64,000 nucleotides of DNA, taken from NCBI GenBank assembly GCA_948567375.1, contig OX419759.1:3077303-3141302 (forward strand). The letters are read 5' to 3'. Shown here one piece after another: positions 35,101-46,915 of this stretch. Origin of the DNA: Lunularia cruciata. Taxonomy: Eukaryota > Streptophyta > Marchantiopsida > Lunulariales > Lunulariaceae. The notes under the pieces were generated by a model, which saw only the letters and a list, made by a program, of their open reading frames with translations, made no database searches and was not told where the DNA came from. The stretch's first letter is position 1. Each line of letters begins with the position of its first letter. The translations under genes and the position numbers were made by a program.

Positions 35101-38100
35101 CTTATTCTCTTTTCTTGAGGAAGATAAAGACACCGAATACAGTACTGAATAGATAGAGAGAGAATACGAACTCGATGCTGTACAAATTTGGCCCAGGGCA
35201 CGCTGTTATCCGGCCTGTGAGATTGTTGCTCGTTAAATTCCTATAATGAAACACCCGGAGTTAGTGACCCTCCCTCTAGTTCCAAAAGACAGCGAGCCGA
35301 CAGTCACTTCTCTTGTTCTCCTCTGTCATGTATCAGTGGCTCAGATAATAAATCTCCATGTGCACTTCTGTCCATTTAGACCAAGAAGTGGTTTACATGG
35401 ATCTAAACAGAGGTTTGATGGGCTAACGCAAATATTCCAGGCTCAAACGGATGAACACAATCAGCAGATGAATCAAGTCTACGCCTTGCTACTGAGGTAC
35501 GGTTCAGGATGTACTTACAACTCCTGTAGTGACTGGAGTTGGAACAAGGTATTTGGAAAATTGCCGTCAAAGCTGTTGCTCTGCAAATGCCTGGCCCAGC
35601 ACTGATAACGTAAGTGGTGCACAGAATAGAGATCGAGCAGATTCAAGTGTGCGCAAATGAGACGGTAAATTATTTCTATACTACATGTCTTTTACTCACA
35701 ATCGTTGGAGTTTTGTCAACTGTTGGAGGTTCGGAATTGGTCCTGTCAAATTATTAGAATCCACGAGCCTGTGACACTTCACAAGCATAGTTTAGATATT
35801 GATAGTGGAGCCAACAAGGACTGTATCAAAGTCAATCTGGTGTGCTTAACTTCGTTAAACGTGGCGCAAGTATCTCACTCTAACACGACCACCTGGAGTT
35901 AGTCGTATGCCTGCAGTTTCGTATGAATGATATTCCATTAGCTTAAGAACATATGAAGGTGATATATGGATTACAGTATAAAGTTCAACATTGCTCACGG
36001 TCAGTATCTGGACGCGGACGAACAGAGCCAGGCATACTTACAAATCAGTTAACGCAGTCAATTCTGCAATTGCTGGATCAAGGAAGCCTTCAAGATGGAA
36101 GTAGGACAGGACCCTGAAAAGCAGGCAATAATATTATTACAAGCAGTGTTGGAGGGAGGAATAGTCTTCTCCACTAAACATCTCATTTCCATAATCCTTC
36201 TGATTGTCTTCATAATCTTCATATCTACTATGTTAAATTAAGTAATCTCGAGTTTAGGGACTTTTTGTTAGAATCAGACAAAATAGACACTGTTCATGGA
36301 CGAACACTGTTCATGTTCACTGTTCATGTCACTGTTCACATGCTTTCCATGTGCTGCATGTGTTACATGAGCACTATGGTAGCACACCTTTCAGTACACC
36401 CTTTAGCACACCTTTCAGTACACTCTTCTATCTATATAATCCCAGTCAGGAGTTTCTTCTACTGGAGTTGATTTCTACCACTTCCCTTCTGCATTTCGTG
36501 AAGTCCTGAGCTGTCTAACACCATCTCAGGAGTGATCTGTATTGGAGTTCTGTATCTCAGTATTGGAGGTTATTTGTGCTGCGTGAGTGAACTGGCTGTA
36601 CTGTCTTTGAAGGCTAGGAGAGAGTTAAGTACTTCTGTGTGCAATTAGGAGTGTCTACTCTGGTGTGACTAGGAAAGCTGAGTGAGTGCTAAGATGTCTG
36701 ATACATCAGAAGTCAGAATGCCTGAGAATAGACCATCTACTTCAAAGAGCAGGAACAAAGGTTCTCATCATACTATGAATCCAATGCACCAATGTGATCT
36801 TCAAGAATTTTTTGAGGAGATAAGCACTTACAGTTTCGTAACTCTAGATTCCGTGAGCTTATTGTCGCAGACCAGCCATTCCCATGGAACAGGGAAACAA
36901 GGATCTCCAGTATAGCCCAGTAGGTTAAAACCTGCTAGTACTCGTTTCAACGCCTTTGCTGAACCAGACAAAGGGGGTAAGACCAATTAGTCGGTTCTTC
37001 ACTCATACAAATCGTACCGAGCATTCAACTTGTACTTAAACTTTCTACTGTGTTCTTCTAACAAAACACAACAACTGATGGCTCGTACAGCACTGAATCC
37101 TGAGTCCATGTCAACCGCACATTAGGAGAAACTTACAGTCATTCTGGTTGGTGGTAGAAGAGATGACATCATTGGTAAGGTAGAACTCTCCGGCATTAAC
37201 CAATGGGTCCAGTTGAGACCACGGAGCCTTGCTGAGAATCACTTCAAATCTGGAATCTGAAAGATTGAAAGATGATGCTGCGTCATCATTCACTGCGTTA
37301 GTTACGTTTAAGTAGAATGGCTCCGGATTGTTTCTTACGTCAAATCGGATTGCCCGTTGGTTAGACTCTGAGGCATTTATATCTATCTCCTGGAAGTAAA
37401 GAACACCGAAGTATATCTGGACTGTTCTGGAGAAGCCGATTTTTAAAGTCATGCTTTCGTTGTAAGCTGTGCAAGCATCCTCCATCACTTTCACTGGGAT
37501 TCGATTATCGTTAAGTGAAGGTGGCAGAGGTATCGAGCTGTTTATTATTGCAGGACAGAAAGGGCTCGGATACTCGGTGTCTGGATGCCACCAACGGTCG
37601 TAAGGATCATCAGGGAACCTGTGCATAAGAAAAAAATTACAAGTTTTTCAAAAGTTAGTGTTACCCTGAACTTCATCTTCATCAAAAGCGACAAGATATA
37701 GCTGTGTTTGTCCAGCTTAGATTCTTCCTAAAACAGAGAAGTTCTTGTCTCCACTTTCACGGGTGAAGAGAGCAAGTTCAAGAACTCAGAGAAGCGATTT
37801 TTTATATTTTCAACACGAAGAGAACATTTTCAAGAAGTGAGAGAACAGCCTATGCCACGTTATAAGCAGCCTATGCCCCGTTATAAGCCAACCAGAATCG
37901 GTACAACGGGCAACTTTTCATGAATTTTTGCTTTCCAGCTTCACGTATTTTTCACGGTAGAAGAAATAGCTCTGTCAATCTGTCCTGAATGAAAATCTCA
38001 CTCCTGCTGAGAAACAGAGAAATGCTTCTACAGATAGGGCAGATAAAGCACTTCCGGATTCATAGACGAATCGAAGCTACAATTAAGAAGAGAGCAATTC

Positions 38101-39124
38101 GACCAGAGGACTCGTCAAGGTACCTGCGATTCTAGGTGCACCAATAATGCTCCTATCCAAGTTATGTAAAGCGCACATATTTGCCTGCTTGTCCGTCAGA
38201 GTTCTCAGTTTGGGCTCTCAGTTTTCGAAATGTAGAACAGTCATGACCTAAAGAATATGTTCACATCCGTGCTGTTGTCAAATAATACTTAGGTGTTCTG
38301 TGAATCAGAGCGTAAATCATACCTGAAGCCCGGTTCCTGGGTGGCGCCAAAGTTCCAGCGAAACTCAAGGAGAAGAATTTTCCCCTCCCGGAGTCCAGTG
38401 ATGGGTTTCTCATACATGCCAGGAGCCAATTTCCTGAGCTCCAACGACGAGATAAATGGTGTACCTTGCTTGCGTACGAGACACACAACGAGCTCGCTTC
38501 CATGTGACACCAAAAGAGCTTCGAACACTCGTGGGGTGTCTAGGTTGGGGCCCCCGCTTCCGGGTGAGGAACCATAAGTCACCGAGGTCCATAGAGTGGA
38601 GTTTATATATATGTCAAAGCTCAAATCGCTCAAGAGCTGACGCGCATTCAAATACAAAAATGTGGACCGAAAGAGATAAGTCGAGTTGGGTTCAGCTGGT
38701 AGGATGTAGCAATTCTTCTTCCGATTGTCGGGAAAAGATCTATGGTCCCACAGTTGGGTACCGTTGGCTATCGATTTACTCTTCTTAGTTGGTGTTCCTG
38801 TGTTTACCCCGGTTTGTATATAGCCCTCATCTGTCACCCATTCTATTCCAGTAAGCGGGTCCGTGTAATTGACCACCGAGCCACAATCTATACTCAGGAA
38901 TCCTACAACAAGCACAGACAATTTCACGATCAGCATAACACCATTCCTTAATCTTCACAAACTGACTTGCACCATGCCTTTAAACTTTCAAGCTTTGCGT
39001 GTCAACTGGAGATGCATCTTACTCATGCTGGGGGATGTGTACCTGGTTGAGCAGTGACAGCCAAAGAACTTAAGCATAGAATTGCGATTCGGACGAGGAT
39101 GTGTGATTCCCAAATTACTCCCAT
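32140..39124 (-). CDS. Malectin-like/LRR receptor kinase, 15 exons, 948 aa
   Basis: This is a plasma-membrane receptor kinase of the plant malectin-like LRR-RLK (LRR-I) type. Minus exons are 39043-39124, 38323-38902, 37137-37618, 36832-36958, 36042-36113, 35700-35768, 35519-35590, 35184-35240, 34559-34779, 34086-34303, 33692-33818, 33446-33508, 33078-33270, 32793-32928 and 32140-32487. They join in frame. The order is a signal peptide (1 to about 26), malectin-like ectodomain (about 28-380, [16 protein letters not shown]), GDPC at 399-402 within [12 protein letters not shown], four LRRs each on its own ~70-bp exon (e.g. NNLTGPIP), one transmembrane helix (about 543-566) with [11 protein letters not shown] after it, then the kinase. 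Kinase motifs are GRGSYG 623-628, Lys644 in VAVK, HRD 738-740, DFG 758-760 and GTPGYFDPE. All catalytic residues are present, so the kinase should be active. Its ligand is unknown. It is tail to tail with the HNL gene. Confidence 0.95.
34811..35075. repeat. ~131-bp tandem duplication in a kinase intron
   Basis: The blocks GGACGATTTATAA, GTAGCAATACCTGAGGGATC and TAAAACCTACCACACGTGA recur 131 bp later as GGACGATATAATAATGC, GTAACAATACATGAGGGAGC and AAAACCTACTGCATGTGA, with a partial third copy. They lie between the last LRR exon and the transmembrane exon. The copies are diverged, so the event is not recent. Confidence 0.6.
36231..36770 (+). mobile_element. Solo LTR (copy 2) inside a receptor-kinase intron
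   Basis: It begins TGTTAAATTAAGTAATCTCG and ends GGTTCTCATCA (TG...CA), with the perfect 5-bp target-site duplication TACTA at 36226-36230 and 36771-36775. At 540 bp it is the same family as the LTR at 24.3 kb but without the 96-bp duplication. It lies in the intron between the GDPC exon (36832-36958) and the first LRR exon (36042-36113), antisense to the kinase gene. The host exons on both sides are intact. Confidence 0.93.
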
Positions 39125-41296
39125 CGTCGTGACAGAGGGCTGAATTTGTCTAAGGGCACCATGGATTCTCTCAATATCTGAACTGCCAGATGTAGACATC
39201 AACTTTATCCCAATGCATAAAAAACGACACGACAGCTTGAATTTGTTCCTATCCTCTTCTGCTTTTCTTTAGCAAATTGTAGCGCAGACCTAGCTGAAGA
39301 TCCTTGCACGCTAACGGTGAAACCCGAAGTTGAAGTCCACTCATTCACGCGCAAGACGGTTCGCTTTTCTTCCCTGGCAATTCAAACCCGGTCCGTGACA
39401 TATTTAAGTTTGTTTAGTTCCTCTGTCCACTAAATTGATAGTCCATAATGCCATCAGGATGCGCAGAGTTGAGACAGTTCTGCGGCCATGTTGGCCCCAC
39501 ACACATTTGTCAACAGCTCTTGTGGTTGGTTGTACTGTATAACTGACGATGAGGACACGCAGCCTGACGCATGTCATACGCGGCCACGAGCTGGTATGTT
39601 CAGTGAGATGAGGTCAGTACAGGAAACTAAATCCTTGTCAATCTGGCCAGGTGTGTGTCTGTGTGCGAGAGCAATTCTACCGTGATCTTTTGTTCTAAAG
39701 TGATCAGGCTGTCTAAAACGCAATGGAAAATCAATTCGCTGGTGATCCTGACCGACGTACAGTACAAATTGATTCCACGGATTCTCGCAGATGAGAACAA
39801 AGTCATATATATAAGTATAATTTTCATATTATGAACTCGAAAAGATGATCGGAGGAGTTCCAAAAAGGTGTTAGTAATCTGAGCGATATCTCACTTTGCG
39901 GAATTTCGGCACCGAGATTTTATTTAAGAGTACGGGAAGGAGTAAGCAATGGGGATGAATTAGACCATCTTAATCTAAAATCATTTGATCGTGACGGAGG
40001 AGAGTGCACCTAATTGCAGAATGCTATCGGGGCTGCCAAACTGTGGTGCCTTTACGGCTTTAGCGGCTGCACAGAAGTTTCGAAATGCGGATTAGAAGGT
40101 TCTTAGCTCGAGGGGACAGCAGTTGCCCTTGATGTTGGAAGTCGTCGCCACTGCAGGTACAATACACTTTTTGAGAGCTCAAGTTCACTTTCTCATGTCT
40201 GGCAACGACTGATTCGGAACGTCTCCAATAAGAATCCCTTTCCTGAGATACGATGGACGGAGTATAACGTATAAACGCACTCTCATTGCTTCGAAACTTC
40301 GTAAGACAGCACGTATGAATCACGTTTGAAGAATCCAAACTGTCCACGTTGACTTCGACCATAGTTATCCTTTGTAGCCGTCTTGCAACCTGCTTTTAGT
40401 GGTCAACTTCCGGGTTAATCTTGTTCATCATTAATCTTGTTTCTCAAACACCGGATTCGTTATGTTCCTCGTTTCGTTCTCCTCTCCACTCGGAGCCTCG
40501 ACATTGCGCCATTTCTTTATTGAAGTTTACTTGTGGAATCTATGTCCATCTAAGTGTAAAGGACGGTACAACCCCTCTTTCTTGACGGCAGCTTACAGCC
40601 TTGAATTCGATATGAAGTAACCAACGTAGAAGCGAGTTTAGTAATACATCACTTGCATTTGATTTGATTAGAATTATTTGACTGAAATACGAAGCTTTCA
40701 GAGGCAAGGAATTTTGCTGCCACACTACTATTTTCAGTTTAAATGGGGCTTAGCTTAACCCCATTTAATCCCTTATGGTTTTTCCTTGTCCTTGTACGGC
40801 TTGATGGGATCTTCCGATCCTTCTTGTTATCGCACGCGATCGTTTTTTTTTTTTCCTTTCTCTACTGTATTCAGTTTGGTTAAGTAATCTGAAATGGACG
40901 AACCTTTGATCCCTAAATCACGAAGCCCTGCAAGAGAAGGAAGGAATCTTGCAACAGATAAGAGATCGCTAGCACTTTGGTTCGTCGATCTTCAGAGAAT
41001 AACTTGCACAGTTCAGAACTTCTAGTTGATACGTGAACAACCTGATGGTCATTGGTTTCATACTTGAAGTAGAATTGAATTTCTCTTCCGTTTGAACATG
41101 TTAATTCGAATGAACTCAGCAAAATGCTCGTGTGCAGAGAGTTTGTTGGACATCCATCAATTGACACGCTTTTCCCAGTGGAGCCTGGCATACAGTACTT
41201 GCAAATACCGGTAACTGTAAATATCAGTTGCAGAAAAATTCCTTTGGCATCTCTTGGTCAATACAAACTACTCAATTGCTCTCTACCGCTAGATGA
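39125..41296. other. Intergenic: kinase promoter side and 3' flank of the plastid-type gene
   Basis: There is no convincing gene. A 100-codon minus frame at 40060-40362 shows no recognisable features. A LINE 3' end lies at 40742-40858. 40870-41296 is the probable 3' UTR of the minus-strand gene that ends at 41297. Confidence 0.45.
40742..40858 (+). mobile_element. 5'-truncated LINE copy (3' end only)
   Basis: It shows GGGGCTTAGCTTAACCCC, CCTTGTACGGCTTGATGGGA, TCTTCCGATCCTTCTTGTTA, then GCGATCG followed by a T run and CTTTCTCT. It carries more substitutions than the copies at 21.5 and 46 kb, hence older. Confidence 0.72.
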
Positions 41297-43635
41297 TTAC
41301 CGGCTGTTGAGTGTTTCACGTATCCACTCTGTACTAGAATCTTGTCCGTGGAGAATATTGTGTATGGTTGCAATTTCCTCAACTAGATGTGAATAGTTGA
41401 AGGGTCTAACTGCGCTTTTGACTGGTTCACCTACCTCGGGCTCTTCTTTCTTCTTTCCTGAAAATTTATCAACTGCTAAGCTTGCACTGGGTTGGAGAAC
41501 CGCTTTACCACTTCCTGCATCCTTCTCAGCAACTCCATCACTTGATGATTCCGCTTCCTCGGGATAAGTACCGTTGCTACTTCCAAGTTCTTGAGACTTC
41601 TTCCCTTCCCCGGGAGGAGATACATCCACTGCCAGGAGATCATACTCGGCTTCTGCGCTTGTTTCCTCAGTCACCTGGTTTTCGATACCCTTAACAAATC
41701 TATCGTAACGAGCACTCGTTAAGAGTTGCACAGGAAGTTCAGTAAGCAAGTGCGCTAAGCACTTCATTTTACCCTCCGCATCCAAAGACTCATAAGCAAA
41801 CTTAACTGTCTTGGAGCTACTAGTCACTTGTACCTTCAAAATCTGGCACAACTTGCTATAATAAGAGTCGGGTGTATCAGGACTATTCAGGATATCTAAC
41901 AGCTCAGTCATAAACTTCTCCTGTGGTTCTAATCTCAACTGAAGCCGGGGCTTCCTTACATAGATGAGATCCGGACGGACCCATGCCACACATTTGAGCA
42001 CAATGTCTTGCATCTTCGGCTTAAGCCTGCTGAAGAGTACCCTCTGATCAAGTTCCTCCGACGATTCTACAGCTATCTGGGCAGCCAGTGCCCAATCACT
42101 CCAAGGTTCCTGCCTGGGCCCGTACTTACTCCTAGCAAATACATAATAATAAACAACACCTATGTCCTCGCGAAATCTGTCCACCTGCTCGGTGTAGCTC
42201 ACGGTCAGGTTAGCCCTCTCCCGGTCCTGAGCCTCAGCATCGTCAGCTACGTTGGAGAAGAAAAAAACCTGTGAGGTTGCAAGGGTTCCTTCAATAGGTT
42301 TTCCAATAACAGCGCCCTTCCAGGCATGGGGACCGTAAGGCCCATTTAGGTAGTACTCATCGGGATGCTTAACACAGGGATCATCATCAGGTACTTTCGC
42401 TCGACCTTGTGGAGGTTTTTTTGAGGTTGTGGCATCCCTGCTTTTGCCACCTCTGGCTCCACGACGTTTGTTCGCACTTTCCACTGGTACTTCTCGCTGC
42501 ATGGATTTATCTCTACCCCATCCACCGATGAGCTTTGTGCTCTTCTTATCATCTGGGGATTTAGGCATGTCCTCCAGAAGCCATGAGATATCATCGTCGT
42601 CCTCGTTTGGCCCTGGTTTCCCAGCTTTGGCATCAGAGGCAATTCCCTTGACATGCTCTTTTGACTTATTATCTTCTTTGACCTCTGTACCAGAGAATCC
42701 TGGTTTCTTTCGTGGTGTCTTCTGTGGCGGAGGAGGACGTCGCTCGATTCTTCCACCTGAGCTCTGTCCTTTCTTGCCCTTGCTTCTTCCTGCTTCCACT
42801 GCACCTGATGACTTCCTCCGCGTAACCAGATTTGTTCCAAACTCGGTGCACTCTTCATTCCTATGCACAAAAGGAGTTGTCTCAACGTGAGATATAAAAC
42901 ACGTTCCTCCTTCACCTCTTAAAGCCGCCACTATTTCATGAGCTCCCTGCCTTCGTCCTATCCTGATTTCAAAGGTTCCAAAAATCAGTCAGGAAATCGA
43001 CTTTTCCACTGCACATGAACTGCGCCGACTGTCAGAACATGTCACAAAGGTAAAACCCTCAGATACTTTTAGGTCGTCCTGTTTCAGTAGAGAAAATTAC
43101 TGGGCAGCTGATTCATGCAAATGTACAAGAGGTCAGATATACAAAATTCGATAGAACAGATGAGTCACCTCTAGTATTGGCGCCGGTCAAGACCGTTCCT
43201 ACATGTACAAGGCAAAAAGGAGCGGACTCTCGACTCCGTCTCAGTCCCACCGAGAATCCCTACACACTCACAACAACAGATTTATCACCTACTAAACCCC
43301 ACCTAAAATGATAACCGAATATGCAGCTCCCATTTCCGTGATCGAAATCGCCCCTCACCAGAATGGGGTTTAAGAAATTCCTGTGCAGGCCTAGCAGTTT
43401 TCGAGGATGCATTACAGCAGACTATCAGATCCATTATAATCTCATGACAAGTGACGAACAGAAGAAGGGATCATACCGGCAGCGAAAGAGAAAAATCGCC
43501 ACCGAAATCAGATGTCTGATACTGCGCGGCTCTCACAGCAAATCTCGGAACTTCGAAAGACCCTTCATTACGTTTCCAGTTGATAAAAGCTGGTTTGCCC
43601 GCGATAGAATACTCCAGCACTGCCGTCATGGCCAT
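41297..43635 (-). CDS. Putative plastid-targeted protein of unknown function, 2 exons, ~602 aa
   Basis: Exon 1 is 43477-43635 (53 codons, MAMTAVLEYSIAGKPAF..., basic and hydroxyl residues with few acids, ending FSLSLP). Exon 2 is 41297-42946. Both junctions are phase 0, and the intron has GT and AG borders. Exon 1 resembles a plastid transit peptide. Residues ~55-250 are low-complexity and charged (GGRIERRPPPPQKTPRKK), probably disordered, with an acidic DDDDISWLLEDMPKSP block. The conserved-looking part is about 255-450, with GPYGPHAWKGAVIGKPIEG, QEPWSDWALAAQIAVE and KCVAWVRPDLIYVRKPRLQ. I recall similar segments in plant proteins annotated only as unknown chloroplast proteins, so no function is assigned. 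Without exon 1 the frame would have to start at a GTG (42931). Confidence 0.75.
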
Positions 43636-44712
43636 GGCTGCTTCTTCTTATCAACCAAACGAAAGTTTTTATCTAGGGTTCAGCGATGTCTGCTCTCCGC
43701 GCCTTATATTTCACAAACCTCTGAAAAATTGCTATCACCTTGGAAATGAAACTTAGATACAAGATGTTTCAAAACTGTCAGCCGCAACTATTTTTACCGA
43801 ATCCGAGTTGGCTCCTGCTTCGTCGAGCTCTATGGGAATTCTTCCAGGAGTTTCGTTATTTCGGGACTCGAACTCGAACTGGAACTGGAACTGCTTATCA
43901 TATCGAATCAGCTCGAACCATTCAGTCCGACACGTAAGAGTTGAGGGGAGGCACCTGTTGTCTGCAGATTCCTTTCGTACCAGGGATGGTCCCTTCCACA
44001 TGGTTATTTGAATATATTCCGAAGTTGCACTATACAGATACCTTAATAGTTCCTGTACCGATGTGAGTTCGCATACAATATTGATTTCGTTCATCAGCAC
44101 GGTATTTTTATACTTTTTACTAACTAGGTGGGTCCAGTAATGACGATTTTCCTCAATAACGTTATATTCTATTTACTTATTTAAAAAATGGTCCGATAAT
44201 GCTAACTTTCAATAAAATGACGCTAGATAATTAGTTTCGTATTATAAACATTGGAAATATTTTTAAAAAATTAATCTATAATATATAATTCCGAAATAAA
44301 TTAAATTTGATCACTTGATATAATTATTATTATACCATCATTATTACTATTAACTGTGATAAATAGAGATAAAAAAACTATTGCATTTAATGTAAATTAC
44401 ACAAGTTCAAAAGATAAAACATAATACCTAATTATTTTTATTTTAATGAATTTTTAGGAGAAGATATTTCACACTTGAAAAATCTAATATTATTGTATAT
44501 AATTATAAAAAATTTATAATATAGAACCATAAAAAACACTCAAAATTATATAATTTTCTCCAATATTGTTTCAAAAATGTAAAAATATTTATTTTGATAT
44601 CTTGGATGTTAATAACATTTCAAATCAAAAATCAAAACTATAGATAAATAAAAAATTATTTTTATTCAAATATTATGAAAGATAGATAAATATATTCACA
44701 AAGTTGTTAAAG
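43636..44712. other. Upstream region of the plastid-type gene, then start of AT-rich block
   Basis: 43636-44100 is normal-composition sequence with a short degenerate hexamer repeat (AACTCGAACTGGAACTGG near 43870); promoter elements were not resolved. From about 44105 the sequence becomes strongly AT-rich with no coding signal. Confidence 0.45.
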
Positions 44713-45048
44713 AGTAAGCAAGAGCTTATCATGTTGAGCGGAGGGAGTATCACTCTCTCTCATACTTTGTAGTATATTTTAGAAAGCATATGTCCATGTC
44801 TCTACATAAGGTAGTTGCCGGTGCAATCTATAGGAGAGCAATTATACTAGGTGATGTTTATTCGGGTGCTACATCTGTTTGCAGATCGTCCGACTTCCAT
44901 AGTTCAGATATCTTAGGTTTTGCAACGGAGATTTCTCATATCTACTCTATTGAAACTTAGCCTCATTTTACCTGTTTTGTCTAACCCTTGTATGGCTCGC
45001 TGAGGTCTTCCAATCCATCATGTTTTCGGTGTGGTCTCCCTTTTCTCT
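44713..45048 (+). mobile_element. LINE 3' fragment, ~335 bp
   Basis: This is the longest truncated LINE tail. In plus-strand sense it runs from AAGAGCTTATCATG (the point just after the RT ORF stop in the 49.5 kb element) through CATACTTTGTAGTATATTTTAG, AGGAGAGCAATTATACTAGG, TCAGATATCTTAGG, TTTTGTCTAACCCTTG and CTGAGGTCTTCC to TCTCCCTTTTCTCTC. It spans the whole 3' UTR, so it proves that the short copies elsewhere are LINE tails. Confidence 0.8.
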
Positions 45049-45879
45049 CTGTCACAAAGTTGTAATAATAACTCTTATCTTACATTAAAGTCTAAATTTC
45101 ATAATATTTTCCTCACATATCTATCATAAAAGTATTTAAGATATGTCATGTAATCAAGTCCATCAACAAAAAATAAAAGGTATTGTTATTTATATATTAA
45201 ATTTATTTTTATTAAATATTTATAATTATAAATCATGATTTTAATAATTGATCTACTTTAGTACTAGTAAAATTTACTAAATTTTAATTAATTAAGAAAT
45301 AAAATTGCTAAGATAAAAATTGTCACATTGAAATATTGAATATGTCATATTTAAAAAAAAATTATTTATATCATCTATATATGATATTTTAGCAAAATTA
45401 TTTTTGGATGGAGTGAGTACTTTAGAATAAATTCAATAATATAAAAGATGTGAATGAAGTAAGGAATATTGGAAATAGTTCATTTAAATTTAATTATTTA
45501 AAATATTATAGATATATTAGAGAGTTTTATCTATGGCAATACGCATTTTTCTTTTCTTTTCTTTTCATTCATATCATCCCTTGTATAGTAACAATTTCAA
45601 CCATAATTGCATGTATGTCGATGATGTGCTCAATAGGATATTGAATGATATGCTATAATATTGGTAACTTGAGATTGCCTAGCACAAGATGGAATCTGTT
45701 TTTCTTGTGAGATATAATAAAACAAAGTTGATTGTACAAATTGACTGGTTGGTATTCTTATTAAAAAGTGTAAAATAGATGATAAAATAATGAAACAAGA
45801 TGAATTTATCTTTTAAATTTTGTAAAATGAATTTGTTAATAATTTTATCACATAAATTATTAATGTAGATATAAAAAAT

Positions 45880-46915
45880 TATTATTATTTATTTAATATA
45901 GAAATATTCCTAATATTTATCTTATTATTTAAAAATATTATTAAATTTATAATTATTCATATACATGAATTTTTTTATCTTTATCAAAAATTTAATTAAA
46001 ACTTTATACTACATATTTTATCTATAAAATCTCATTCTTTAATAACTTATATTATTTTAATCATAATACTATATTTTATACATTATTAAGCGGAAAAAGG
46101 CAAACGTGTAGAGAACACGCAAGATGGGAAGAATGGGATTTTAATCTTAAAAAATATTTTTAAGTAGATATAATATTTTGTCCTCTAATCCATGCTACTA
46201 ATTATGTTCTTACAGTAGGTACATTCCTAGTGAAGAAAAGGCGACCTCGTAAGAAAAACAAAGGATGGGACGACCCATCAAGCTGTAAAGGGAGAGAAAA
46301 AAAAAGGTAACATGGGGCTAAGCCCCAATAGAGTCTATATGAGAAATCAACCCTATCGCACTTAGTAAGAAAGAAAGGCGACCGCGTAGGTATTATTAAT
46401 AGGTATTATTATGTAATATTTATTTAATATATAGAAATATTTCTAATATATATATTATTATTTAAAAATATTATTAAATTTATAATTTTTCATATTCAGT
46501 TAGTAATTATTCATATTTTTATTTTTATTTTTATCAAAAAATTAATTAAAACTTTATACTACATATTTTATCTGTAAAATTCCATTCTTTTATAACTCAT
46601 ATTATTTTAATCATAATAATATATTTTATATATTTTATATATTTTTAAGCAGAAAAAGGCGAATGTGTAGAGAACACGGAGGATGTGAAGAATGGGATTT
46701 TACATATTTCTAATTAGATATAATATGTCCTTTAATCCATGCTACTAATTATCTTCTTACAGTAGGTAAATTCCTAGTGAAGAAAAGGTGACCGCGTAAG
46801 AAAAACGAAGGATGGGGCGACCCATCAAGCTTCAAAGGGAGAGGAAAAAAGGTAACATGGGACTAAGCTCCAAAAGAGCCTAAATGAGAAATCTACCCTA
46901 CCGCACTTATTAAGG
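45880..46915. repeat. ~559-bp direct duplication containing LINE tails
   Basis: Two copies (about 45880-46366 and 46410-46914) share TTTAAAAATATTATTAAATT, ATTAAAACTTTATACTACAT, a short LINE tail (GTGTAGAGAACACG), ATCCATGCTACTAATTAT and TTACAGTAGGTA, plus a longer LINE tail with ATGGGGCTAAGCCCC. The equivalent tails are 559 bp apart. Because both LINE tails are inside both copies, the insertions came before the duplication. Confidence 0.85.

Noticed and set aside
35246-35605. 119-codon plus-strand ORF
   Set aside because: It is antisense to two LRR exons of the receptor kinase and their introns.
36682-36915. Plus-strand ORF resembling the start of a Copia gag beside an LTR
   Set aside because: The LTR ends at 36770 with its target-site duplication, so the ORF is the LTR end plus the antisense of the kinase GDPC exon (36832-36958).
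40060-40362. 100-codon minus-strand ORF
   Set aside because: No recognisable domain, no supporting splice or promoter signal; ORF length is within chance expectation.
42346-42915. Other-frame ORFs within the plastid-type gene (both strands)
   Set aside because: They are shadows of the exon 2 reading frame in low-complexity charged sequence.
43363-43749. 128-codon plus-strand ORF
   Set aside because: It is the antisense of exon 1 and the 5' flank of the minus-strand plastid-type gene.
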